Shown here in pieces: positions 31,132 through 39,596 of a DNA stretch of 64,000 nucleotides; position 1 is the stretch's first letter; every line of letters starts with the position of its first letter. Under the pieces are notes generated by a model. The model was not told the DNA's origin. It made no database searches and saw nothing but the letters and a program-made list of their open reading frames with translations. The stretch comes from Lachnospiraceae bacterium. Its GTDB lineage: Bacteria; Bacillota; Clostridia; Lachnospirales; Lachnospiraceae. The stretch is taken from positions 131,965 through 195,964 of the forward strand of contig SVDM01000002.1 in the NCBI GenBank assembly GCA_015058015.1. Reading direction: 5' to 3'. Made by a program: the position numbers and the translations under genes.

Positions 31132-33252
31132 CTATATCATCTCAAAGTCAATCTCTCTTCGTATCACATCGGCTCCCAACACCCGAATCTTAACGGTCTG
31201 GCCCAGCTTATAATGCTTGTTAGTGCGTTCACCAACCAGCTCATAAGACTCCTCGTGATATTCATAATAATCATCCCCCAGGCTTGACACGTGAACCATA
31301 CCCTCAATAGTATTGGGTAGCTCAACGTACATTCCCCAGGCGTTCATACCGGAGATAACCCCTTCGAATTCTTCATCCACATGACTAAGCATAAACTCAG
31401 CTTTTTTAAGCTTATCCGTCTCACGCTCGGCCTCTTCTGCCCGGCGTTCCAACTCGCTGGACTTCTTGGCAACCTCCGTCAGAATAGAATTATAATGCGC
31501 TATTTTGCCATCATCAAGTCTTCCCCGCAAATTATCCTTGATAATTCTGTGAATCTGAAGATCCGGATAACGACGAATGGGGGACGTAAAGTGGCAATAA
31601 TACTTGGCTGCCAGGCCGAAATGCCCTGTACAGGCTGTAGTATACTTAGCCTGCTTAAGGGAACGAAGGGTTAATCTGCTGATTAAACTCTCCGCCGGTG
31701 AACCCGCGATTTTGCCAAGAAGCTTCTGCAATTCCTTGGGATGAATCTCCTCTCCCATAGCCTTAAGACTGAATCCGAAGTTATTGATAAATATGGACAG
31801 CCTCTTTATCTTCTCACTATCAGGAGCATCATGGGTCCTGTATACAAAAGGCAGCTCCTGCCAGAAGTAATCCTCTGCCACGGTCTCATTGGCTGCCAAC
31901 ATAAAGTCCTCAATAATCTTGGTGGCATCATTGCGGTCGTAGGGTTTAATCTCCACGGGCTTGCCATTCTCATCCAATATAATCTTGGATTCCGGTATAT
32001 CAAAATCAATGGAACCCCGCTTAAATCTTCTCGTGCGAAGCTTATCTGCCAGTTCCTTCATAAGCTTAAAATCATCCACGAAGTCCTTATATCTCTCGCA
32101 CTCCTCGCATGTTCCCTCTGTAATGATTTTGTTAACAGCAGTATAAGTCATACGGGCATCTACATTTATCACAGACTCGGTAATAATATGGTCAATGATA
32201 GCCCCGGTGTCATCCACAGTCATAATACAGCTAAGGGTCAACCTGTCTTCTCCCTGATTCAAAGAGCAGATGCCATTAGATAAAGTCCTTGGCAGCATGG
32301 GAATAACCCGGTCTGTCAGGTACACGCTGGTACCCCTCTTTAAGGCCTCCACATCCAGGGCGCTTCTCTCCTGAACGTAGTTGGACACGTCTGCAATATG
32401 GACTCCCAAGATATAGTTATCCCCTTCCTTTGATATGGTTACCGCATCGTCCAAATCCTTGGCATCCTCGCCGTCTATGGTTACGGTACGTAAGCTTCTT
32501 AGGTCCATTCTGCCGGCCATATCCGCCTCGCTTACGGGCTTGGCAACATTAAGGGCCTGCCGCTCCACCTTCTCAGGGAAGTCATAGGGCAAGTCAAATC
32601 CTTTTATTATGGATAAAATGTCAGTGCCGTTTTCATCAGCCGGTCCCAACACCTCAGTTATAATGCCCTCGGGCTTCTTATTATCAGAGCCGTAGTCTGT
32701 AAGCTTAACTACAACCTTATCTCCTGTCTCGGCTCCCTTAGAGCGTTCCTTGGACACAAAGATATCCTTGGAGTATCTTGGATTGTCAGGTATTACAAAG
32801 CCAAAATTTCCGGCCTTCTCAAAGGTTCCCACCAGGCTTTCAGTATTACGCTCCAAAACCCTAATAACACGGCCTTCTCTTCTCTTACCACGAGAACTCC
32901 GGTTAAGTTCAAACATAACCGTATCATTATGCATGGCGGTTCCTCTATCCTTCGGGGATACATAAATATCCTCGTCTACGCCTTCCACGCTTATAAAACC
33001 AAAGCCTCTGGTGCTGGCCTCAAAGGTTCCGATATTGGATGTAAAGACCGCCTTCTTATATCGACCTCTGCCATTAACCTGAACCTTTCCTTCAGCCACC
33101 AATTCGTCAAGCACGGTCTTTAGATCATCCCTCTCATCCTTGGGAATCATAAGGACAGCCGCCATCTCCTTAATCTTCATGGGGACATAGGTCTCGTCAC
33201 AGATGAACTCATATATAGTTTTCTTTCTCTTTTCAAATAAATCCCTATTCAT
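31132..33252 (-). CDS. rnr: Ribonuclease R
   Basis: About 706 residues from the ATG at 33252, which has GAGGGAG immediately upstream; a longer frame from 33312 lacks this. Domain order is an N-terminal winged helix (FEKRKKTIYEFICDETYVPMK split), cold-shock OB folds (GFGFISVEG, GNFGFVIPD), the RNB catalytic domain with DGEDAKDLDDAVTI and YTTACTGHFGLAAKYYCHFT split motifs, and a C-terminal S1 domain (GVISGMNAWGMYVELPNTIE). It degrades structured RNA 3' to 5', also in trans-translation, consistent with the smpB and ssrA neighbours. The basic C-terminal extension of some homologues is absent. Confidence 0.95.
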   Translation of the reverse strand: MNRDLFEKRKKTIYEFICDETYVPMKIKEMAAVLMIPKDERDDLKTVLDELVAEGKVQVNGRGRYKKAVFTSNIGTFEASTRGFGFISVEGVDEDIYVSPKDRGTAMHNDTVMFELNRSSRGKRREGRVIRVLERNTESLVGTFEKAGNFGFVIPDNPRYSKDIFVSKERSKGAETGDKVVVKLTDYGSDNKKPEGIITEVLGPADENGTDILSIIKGFDLPYDFPEKVERQALNVAKPVSEADMAGRMDLRSLRTVTIDGEDAKDLDDAVTISKEGDNYILGVHIADVSNYVQERSALDVEALKRGTSVYLTDRVIPMLPRTLSNGICSLNQGEDRLTLSCIMTVDDTGAIIDHIITESVINVDARMTYTAVNKIITEGTCEECERYKDFVDDFKLMKELADKLRTRRFKRGSIDFDIPESKIILDENGKPVEIKPYDRNDATKIIEDFMLAANETVAEDYFWQELPFVYRTHDAPDSEKIKRLSIFINNFGFSLKAMGEEIHPKELQKLLGKIAGSPAESLISRLTLRSLKQAKYTTACTGHFGLAAKYYCHFTSPIRRYPDLQIHRIIKDNLRGRLDDGKIAHYNSILTEVAKKSSELERRAEEAERETDKLKKAEFMLSHVDEEFEGVISGMNAWGMYVELPNTIEGMVHVSSLGDDYYEYHEESYELVGERTNKHYKLGQTVKIRVLGADVIRREIDFEMI

Positions 33253-33307
33253 GTCTCCCTCTCCGATTTCGCCGGCGAACATTCCGGTCTTTCTCGACAA
33301 AAAAATA

Positions 33308-33326
33308 GGCATCCTGTCAGGATGCC
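33308..33326 (-). terminator. Terminator after secG
   Basis: An 8-bp stem (GGCATCCT / AGGATGCC, three-base loop) followed on the minus strand by TATTTTTTTG; 14 bp after the secG stop. rnr starts 56 bp further on, so some readthrough is likely. Confidence 0.75.
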
Positions 33327-33339
33327 CGGATAATCATAA

Positions 33340-33597
33340 TTATATTACTTTCAGATTAAGCAACATTGATATAAGGAAGAACAATACAACCAAAACTCTT
33401 GTAATGGTAATAAGTTTTCCTTCCATGGAGCGGCTCTTGTTCTTGCTCCAATATGTATCAGCTGCACCGCCGGCCATAGCTCCAAGGCCTGCGTTCTTAC
33501 CTTCCTGCATCAAAACAACTACTGTTACTACTATACAATCAAGTACCAATAAAATGGTAAGTATTATTCTTAACGCGCTCACTGCGTACACCTCCAA
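33340..33597 (-). CDS. secG: Preprotein translocase subunit SecG
   Basis: An 85-residue protein with two helices (about 5-25 and 62-82) and the SecG loop VLMQEGKNAGLGAMAGGAAD. It completes the SecYEG channel and stimulates protein export. Its position directly ahead of rnr-smpB-ssrA is typical of Gram-positive bacteria. Confidence 0.93.
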   Translation of the reverse strand: MEVYAVSALRIILTILLVLDCIVVTVVVLMQEGKNAGLGAMAGGAADTYWSKNKSRSMEGKLITITRVLVVLFFLISMLLNLKVI

Positions 33598-33654
33598 AAT
33601 GTCTTAACAAATAAACACCTTGCATATTTTATCACACAACAATTACATTTGCAA

Positions 33655-35697
33655 CTAGGTATTTTGAATAAGTCTCTCCAATGTATCATACAAGGTTTCA
33701 GGCTCCACAGGCTTGGTAAGATGAGCATTCAAACCAGCCTGTAAGCTTCTTTGAACGTCCTCATCGAAAGCATTGGCTGTTAGGGCAATAATTGGAATCT
33801 TCTTGGAATCCTTGCGCTTCATGTGACGAATCTCACCGGTTGCTTCAAGACCATCCATCTCCGGCATACGCATATCCATAAGGATTGCATCGTAGTACCC
33901 CTCCGGTTTGGTAGCGTAGAATTCCACTGCCTCCTTACCGTTTTTTGCATAGTCAAGAATAATATCCTTGGCCTCAAGAACCAGGGTCATAATCTCAGCA
34001 TTAATCTCTTTATCCTCTGCCAAGAGAACATGGCAGCCTTCCAAAGTCTTCTTGGGCTTTGCAAGTTGCACCGTTCTCATGCTTTCATAAGCTCTCGTAT
34101 AGTTTTCCAACATCTCGGAAGCCGAAAGAGGCTTTGGCACAAAGCAATTAACTCCTGTGGCGTAAGCCTTCTCCGCTATATCATCAAAATGGAATCCCAA
34201 CATTATGATAACCAAATCATGGGCCGACGTGGCTGATTTGATGTCGTCAACTATCTCTAAGGAGTCTCGCTCCCGCATCTCCCTGTCAACAAGAACAATA
34301 TTGTAATCTTTACGTCTTGCCTCATTAACTTTAACCTTTTCAATGGCTTCTTCCGCAGAACCGGCTATCTCGACGGATATACCGGATTTACTAAGTTCTA
34401 TTCTGGAGTATGATACGGTTACCGTATTATCACTGACTACCAGAACCGACAGCTGGTTGGGCTTTATGGATCCCGGTTTTTGGACATCATCACCCCTGTC
34501 TATATTGATAAATGTCAAAGTAACCGTGAATCTGCTTCCCACATCTTTCTTGCTAAAGACTTTGATATCTCCGTTCATCATCTCCACAAGGTTCTTGGTA
34601 ATGGCCATTCCAAGTCCTGTACTACCATACTTGTTGGTAGAAGAGCCGTCCTCTTGGGTAAATGCATCAAATAACTTGGGAATAAACTCTTCATCCATTC
34701 CCACACCGGTATCTTCTATTATAAACTCAAAGGTACTTTTATCAGCAAAATCTATCACCTTTTCAACGGTGAAGGTAACACTTCCTCCAGCCTCGGTAAA
34801 CTTTACGGCGTTACCCAAAATATTAATAAGCACCTGCTTTAATTTAAGGGAATCTCCAATATAGTAATTATCCACTCCGTCTCCTAAGTGGCAGAAGAAC
34901 TTCAAGCCCTTTTCACGGCACTGGCTGTCACACATGGCAGAAACCTGATCCATAATATCCCTCATATGAAGCTCTTCATTTCTAATGGTAAGCCGTCCCG
35001 ACTCTATCCTGGACATATCCAGAATATCATTGATAAGGCCAAGTAAATGCTGGGCATTGGCATTAATCTTAGATAGATAATCTCTGGTTGAAGGGGAAAT
35101 ATCAGGGTCGTTAATAGCTATACTTCCAATGCTTATTATGGCATTCATGGGAGTACGTATTTCATGACTCATATTAGACAAGAATGAAGTCTTTGCCTTA
35201 TTGGCATCCTGGGCTATGGCCAAGGCCTCATTAAGAGCCCTGCTTTGATCCAAAGTTTTACGTGTTTCTTCATCAACATCCGCAAAGCCTATACAAACAG
35301 TGTGCACTTCACCTGTCTTATTTCTGCTTGGATGAACAGTATTGGCAATTTTCATCAGCTCCCAGGATGTAACTTCATTATGGACAGCCTGATAGAGATA
35401 AGTAATAAGAGCATCTTTCTTAAGACCCTCTCTTATATTCTCAGGGCGCACAAAATCAAGGAATCCTTCCCTGTATTCCTTGACAACAAATGAATCGGCA
35501 TAGCGTTTAAAGTTTTCCTCAAATGCAAAATGCTTGCCCTCTTCCAATCCGTTCTCAATTTGAGTGTGAGACCTGTAACATATTCCGTCATCCTTATCCA
35601 AATCCACGTAGTATACACTACGGTAGTCTGTGGACAGAGCGGATATAACGCTGGAAGCTATGGCATGCTCTGTGTTATAGTTTGCTTTGTTGCTCAT
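33655..35697 (-). CDS. Hybrid sensor histidine kinase, soluble, two receiver domains
   Basis: A 680-residue protein. It has a PAS-like or other sensory N-terminus (1-165) without membrane helices, a short coiled coil, and HisKA with SFLSNMSHEIRTPMNAII. HATPase_c follows (ILGNAVKFTEAGG, DTGVGMDEEF, STGLGMAITKNLVEMM). A receiver domain has VLVDREMRERD as phospho-acceptor region, and a second receiver has AILMDMRMPEMDGLEATGEI. No HPt domain is present, so phosphorelay needs a partner, possibly an HPt-bearing kinase such as the one at 39597. AAGGAG precedes the ATG. Signal unknown. Confidence 0.9.
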   Translation of the reverse strand: MSNKANYNTEHAIASSVISALSTDYRSVYYVDLDKDDGICYRSHTQIENGLEEGKHFAFEENFKRYADSFVVKEYREGFLDFVRPENIREGLKKDALITYLYQAVHNEVTSWELMKIANTVHPSRNKTGEVHTVCIGFADVDEETRKTLDQSRALNEALAIAQDANKAKTSFLSNMSHEIRTPMNAIISIGSIAINDPDISPSTRDYLSKINANAQHLLGLINDILDMSRIESGRLTIRNEELHMRDIMDQVSAMCDSQCREKGLKFFCHLGDGVDNYYIGDSLKLKQVLINILGNAVKFTEAGGSVTFTVEKVIDFADKSTFEFIIEDTGVGMDEEFIPKLFDAFTQEDGSSTNKYGSTGLGMAITKNLVEMMNGDIKVFSKKDVGSRFTVTLTFINIDRGDDVQKPGSIKPNQLSVLVVSDNTVTVSYSRIELSKSGISVEIAGSAEEAIEKVKVNEARRKDYNIVLVDREMRERDSLEIVDDIKSATSAHDLVIIMLGFHFDDIAEKAYATGVNCFVPKPLSASEMLENYTRAYESMRTVQLAKPKKTLEGCHVLLAEDKEINAEIMTLVLEAKDIILDYAKNGKEAVEFYATKPEGYYDAILMDMRMPEMDGLEATGEIRHMKRKDSKKIPIIALTANAFDEDVQRSLQAGLNAHLTKPVEPETLYDTLERLIQNT

Positions 35698-35819
35698 CCG
35701 ATGTGATTCTCCTTATGGCAGAGATAATATGCACACTACTATATATTTTACCATAAAATTCAGAATATTCAACAAATCCAAACCTATTATTTGCAAAATT
35801 GACCCGGTTTCATAGGCTA

Positions 35820-37268
35820 TTACACGTTGTTATGGATTAAGTTCTTATAGAAGTCTACGCAACCCGGGAGGCAGCCGGTTTCTATATTCTCGTTTAAACC
35901 GTGCATACCTTTCATCTGTTCCGGTCCGTAAATCACCGGTGCAAAGCGGATTACATTGTCGCAGATTGTGTGATAGAATCTGGCATCTGTAGCTCCCGTC
36001 ATTACATAAGGGCTGCAGGGCAGACCCGGGAAGGTCTCTTCCACCATTCGTTCCACCAATCTGTATGCCTCGCCCTTCGTATCCACCGGCCTGGTGAAAT
36101 CATTGGCCTGAATAACTTCCATCTCCAGATCATATTTTTTGGCCAGGTTGCCCATGATTTTTAAGCTCTCATCCATTCCCTGGTGGGGAATAAAGCGCAT
36201 ATTTACTCCAAGGCTTGCCTCCTGGGGTATCACGTTGTATGCATCGGAACCGGACTGCTTGGTAAATGCCACCGTTGTCTTAAGCATAGCCCCCGCCTGG
36301 GGTGATATAGCCCCCATAACCTTTAAAAGAACCGGCTTAAACAACCACAGATTACCGAATACAAATTTTAGTCCGAATCCCGCATAGGGCGCCATCTTAC
36401 GAAGCATGGCAGTAACTTCCGGCAGGAACTTCTTTCTAAATACTTTGTCGCCTTCAATCTCCCCTACCAGAGCTGACAGCCTTGCAATTGGCGAATTCTT
36501 GGCGGGTGCAGAAGAATGTCCTCCGTTACTCCTTGCAGTAAACTTCACGTCTGCCCGGCCTTTTTCAAAGACTCCCAGCATAGCAAAGTTACCCGGAACA
36601 CCTCCCACCGGCTCAGTTATGATTCCGCCGCCTTCATCGCATACAAGATAGGGTCTTACACCTCTCTCTTTCAAGAATTCCACCAGCTTAGGACAGCCAT
36701 CCCCGCTCCATTCCTCTGTGCAGGAAGATGACAGATACACATCCTGAGGGGGAACATAACCTTCCTCTAACAGTTCCTCCGTCGCCTGGAAAAAGCCCAT
36801 AAGAGAGCACTTGGTATCGGATGCTCCTCTGCCCCATACCTTGCCGTCTGCAATATCTCCTGAGAAGGGTTCATGAATCCATGTGCCTTCAGCGGGAACC
36901 ACATCCTGGTGACTCATAAGCACCAGGGGTTTGTCGCTTTTTTCTCCTCTCCAGTGAAAGAGAAGGTTTCCGTCTATCTCTGTAAGATCCAGCTTCTCGA
37001 AAACATTGGGAAATAGTTTTTTAAGTACTTGATGGAAGCCTCGAAACTTCTCCGGTTCGTACACATCTGTATTGGATGTGGTGTCATATTTAATCATCTC
37101 CGATAGTTTCTCGGCGTATGCCTTCTCCCTCTCAGGGTCAGGCTTCGGCACATATTCAGAAACCTTGGTGGGTGTACATAAGGTTTTAATAAGAGCAATA
37201 AGAAGCAGCAACACCACAAGTCCCACAAGGCTTCCTATTACAATAAGTAATACCAGTCCTATATTCAT
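35820..37268 (-). CDS. M20 family metallopeptidase, membrane-anchored
   Basis: A 482-residue protein with one N-terminal membrane helix (about 4-28). The M20 fold shows LVLMSHQDVVPA (first zinc ligand), GRGASDTKCSLMGFFQATEEL (bridging Asp), STEEWSGDG (catalytic Glu) and MTGATDARFYHTICDNVIRF in the last quarter. It resembles carboxypeptidase S or PM20D1-like N-acyl-amino-acid or peptide hydrolases. It follows two membrane-protein genes at 5-bp spacing, suggesting uptake and cleavage of the same compound. A signal anchor rather than a cleaved signal is likely. Confidence 0.88.
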   Translation of the reverse strand: MNIGLVLLIVIGSLVGLVVLLLLIALIKTLCTPTKVSEYVPKPDPEREKAYAEKLSEMIKYDTTSNTDVYEPEKFRGFHQVLKKLFPNVFEKLDLTEIDGNLLFHWRGEKSDKPLVLMSHQDVVPAEGTWIHEPFSGDIADGKVWGRGASDTKCSLMGFFQATEELLEEGYVPPQDVYLSSSCTEEWSGDGCPKLVEFLKERGVRPYLVCDEGGGIITEPVGGVPGNFAMLGVFEKGRADVKFTARSNGGHSSAPAKNSPIARLSALVGEIEGDKVFRKKFLPEVTAMLRKMAPYAGFGLKFVFGNLWLFKPVLLKVMGAISPQAGAMLKTTVAFTKQSGSDAYNVIPQEASLGVNMRFIPHQGMDESLKIMGNLAKKYDLEMEVIQANDFTRPVDTKGEAYRLVERMVEETFPGLPCSPYVMTGATDARFYHTICDNVIRFAPVIYGPEQMKGMHGLNENIETGCLPGCVDFYKNLIHNNV

Positions 37269-37273
37269 AAAGC

Positions 37274-37954
37274 TTATGCCTTCTTTCTCTTTCTGTAGCT
37301 AAGGTATGCCAGTCCAATGCTTATTGCACCTGCCGGCATAACCAGAATACTGGTAGATGAAGCAAGTCCCGGCACGAAGATAAAGAGCACCGTCATAATA
37401 GCAAGGGGAATTACAGCAATCTTTGGCATTTTCCTGAAATACTGATAAGCCATGGCTCCGAAAAGAGCAGGAACCACATTGGCAAATGCCGGCGCTAAGG
37501 TCTCACTCTGCAGGATAGGCTGTAGCGGTACCAAAAGGGCCACACCTATAGCCAGAACCACAATGGTTACAAGACTTGAGGTTGCTATTGAAAGGGTGGA
37601 TATAATCTCGTTTTCCGGAGTACCTGTCTTGGTTTCCGCGATATCCCTTGCGTTCATGGCGCAGGGAATCTTCATGTTAATAAGGTTACCCGTGATAAAG
37701 GCCAGATATCCCCCTCCGGAACCAAGCATTGGTGTATATACAAGGAATTCCACAATACTGGAAACCGTCCATACAAGACCAACGGATAAGAAGGCCTTGC
37801 CTACAGCCCCCAGATTGGGGAAGGCTCCAAGATAAGCACCTATTGCAAATGGTGCACCAAGAAGCATTATAAGGGTTACTAACGAAGTAATTCGGCCGAT
37901 TCTGTGAGTGGCCTTGGCATATTTAGCCAGATACATCTCTTTATTTTCTTCCAT
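37274..37954 (-). CDS. Membrane protein paired with DUF5058-like protein
   Basis: A 226-residue protein with six probable helices, beginning with an acidic-basic cytoplasmic stretch. Contains the small-residue pattern FLVYTPMLGSGGGYLAFITG and NLINMKIPCAMNARDIAETK, which looks like a transport-type conserved segment. No family name is certain. It lies between the DUF5058-like gene (12 bp) and the M20 peptidase gene (5 bp); the three probably form one operon whose membrane pair could be a permease for the peptidase substrate. Confidence 0.75.
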   Translation of the reverse strand: MEENKEMYLAKYAKATHRIGRITSLVTLIMLLGAPFAIGAYLGAFPNLGAVGKAFLSVGLVWTVSSIVEFLVYTPMLGSGGGYLAFITGNLINMKIPCAMNARDIAETKTGTPENEIISTLSIATSSLVTIVVLAIGVALLVPLQPILQSETLAPAFANVVPALFGAMAYQYFRKMPKIAVIPLAIMTVLFIFVPGLASSTSILVMPAGAISIGLAYLSYRKRKKA

Positions 37955-37966
37955 TATGGCACCTCC

Positions 37967-38710
37967 TTACACAAACACTGCCACAAGCATTCCCACAAAC
38001 ATACTGCCGGCTATGGAGAAGCTCTCCAGCCATACCATATTCTTTTTCTTGGTAAAGTATGTGAAAATGCCCATTATAAGTGCTGAAACAACGCATACAA
38101 TAATAGGTGTCAAATCACCTTGGAAGGTAAATCTGCCCTTGGAGGACACAAAGCCTCCGATGTAGCTTCCAAGATATGCGCTTATAAGTCCGATAAACAT
38201 AGCAGCCATTGCTTCATCACCAAAGCCCGGTCCCTTATTTTCTTTCTTCTTTTCAGGGGAGCCGGACAGCTTGGCGGTGTATTTCTTGTTGAAGAATATG
38301 GATAGAACCATACCCCACATAATACAAAGGCTCATAAGAAGAGCGATGGTGCTAAAAGCTTCAGCTGTCATATGCTCTGCCGATAAGCCGCCTATGCCCA
38401 CTGCTTCTGATGCCGCCTGGGCTACCTGTGTCTCATAGTGAAGTGCTCCGATAACGGATAGACGAAGCCATGGCCATGGAGTGCCCAGGCTTCCCGAAAG
38501 GGCTATAACTCCCAGCAGAATTCCTATGCTGGGGAATAATGAAAATGTGGCGCTGGACGTAATAGCGCGGTTTAATTTACCCTTGTCCATTCCAATGGCA
38601 ATTCCCGCTCTGTAAGCTCGAACCATATAGATTACGCAGGTTACTGCCACAAATAAAACAATAAGCCCGCATATAAGATATATAACCGGGCTGTTTAATA
38701 GTTCTAACAT
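37967..38710 (-). CDS. DUF5058-like membrane protein
   Basis: A 247-residue protein with about six helices. Notable segments are AYRAGIAIGMDKGKLNRAIT, SSATFSLFPSIGILLGVIAL and PWPWLRLSVIGALHYE. I recall this pattern as DUF5058, a family of uncharacterised membrane proteins; not verified. First gene of a probable three-gene operon with a second membrane protein and an M20 peptidase. Confidence 0.75.
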   Translation of the reverse strand: MLELLNSPVIYLICGLIVLFVAVTCVIYMVRAYRAGIAIGMDKGKLNRAITSSATFSLFPSIGILLGVIALSGSLGTPWPWLRLSVIGALHYETQVAQAASEAVGIGGLSAEHMTAEAFSTIALLMSLCIMWGMVLSIFFNKKYTAKLSGSPEKKKENKGPGFGDEAMAAMFIGLISAYLGSYIGGFVSSKGRFTFQGDLTPIIVCVVSALIMGIFTYFTKKKNMVWLESFSIAGSMFVGMLVAVFV

Positions 38711-38739
38711 TGATTTCTCCTCCTAAGCTTTATTCTCTT

Positions 38740-39510
38740 TTATATCTTCCTCTTGGCAAAGAAAGTTTGTAGCTTATCTAAAAGAGCCTTCTTGTCGATG
38801 GTTTTGAGCAAATAGTCAGCCGGCTTAAGCCCCACCACAGACATAACACTTTCCCTGTCTCCGTGTCCCGTAAGGAACATAACGGGAATGGAGTCCGTCT
38901 CCGAATCGCTCTTTAACATGGAAAGCACCTGGGGTCCGTCTGCAATAGGCATCTCATAGTCAAGCAGCACCAAATCAGCCTTGTTCTTGGCAAGGTAAGT
39001 AATGGCCTGAACACCGCTTGATGCCATGCCCACATGATAAGTATCTTTCAACCATTCAAAGACACTGCGCATATAAGTTATATCATCATCCACAATAAGG
39101 ATGCTCTTTTTACGCTTCTCTCCCGTGTTCTCTTCCATGTAGGTACAAACACGCTTTATTAGTTTGTCAATATCAAGGGGACGTTTAAACCACTCAGTGA
39201 TATTTCTCTCCTGAAGAGTGCCGATTATATTCTTATACTGCTCCTCGTCACCGATTATTATAAGACCCCTGTCATTGTCCTGAATCAGATCTTTTAAGTA
39301 GACTAATGTCTCGGGACTTTCCTCAAGTTCCTCCCCAAGGAACAATACAGCAAGCTCTATCTCCTCTGCCAAGGTCTCAATCTCTTTAATAGTGGCATGG
39401 GCAAATACCGCCCGCACCCCTGAAGACTCCAGCTTCGTAACAAGGCTCTTTGCTATAAATGAATCCGTTGCACTTAATATAACTACTTTACCCACAGCTG
39501 TTCCTGCCAT
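38740..39510 (-). CDS. Response regulator with pseudo-receiver N-terminus
   Basis: A 256-residue protein without an output domain. The first 125 residues look like a degenerate receiver (VVILSATDSFIAKSLVTKLE with the usual fold but no clear Asp pocket). Residues 135-255 are a full receiver: ILIVDDDITYMRS, phospho-acceptor in LVLLDYEMPIADG, MFLTGHGD and DYLLKT. Likely a phosphorelay partner of the hybrid kinase encoded 86 bp upstream. The last gene before the DUF5058 operon is read in the same direction, with 29 bp between them. Confidence 0.85.
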   Translation of the reverse strand: MAGTAVGKVVILSATDSFIAKSLVTKLESSGVRAVFAHATIKEIETLAEEIELAVLFLGEELEESPETLVYLKDLIQDNDRGLIIIGDEEQYKNIIGTLQERNITEWFKRPLDIDKLIKRVCTYMEENTGEKRKKSILIVDDDITYMRSVFEWLKDTYHVGMASSGVQAITYLAKNKADLVLLDYEMPIADGPQVLSMLKSDSETDSIPVMFLTGHGDRESVMSVVGLKPADYLLKTIDKKALLDKLQTFFAKRKI

Positions 39511-39596
39511 GTTTAATCCCCCTGTATTTTAAAAAGTCAAACATATTACCCAAATATTAGTATGAGACATTTATGCCCTGTTTGCAAGGATTATAT

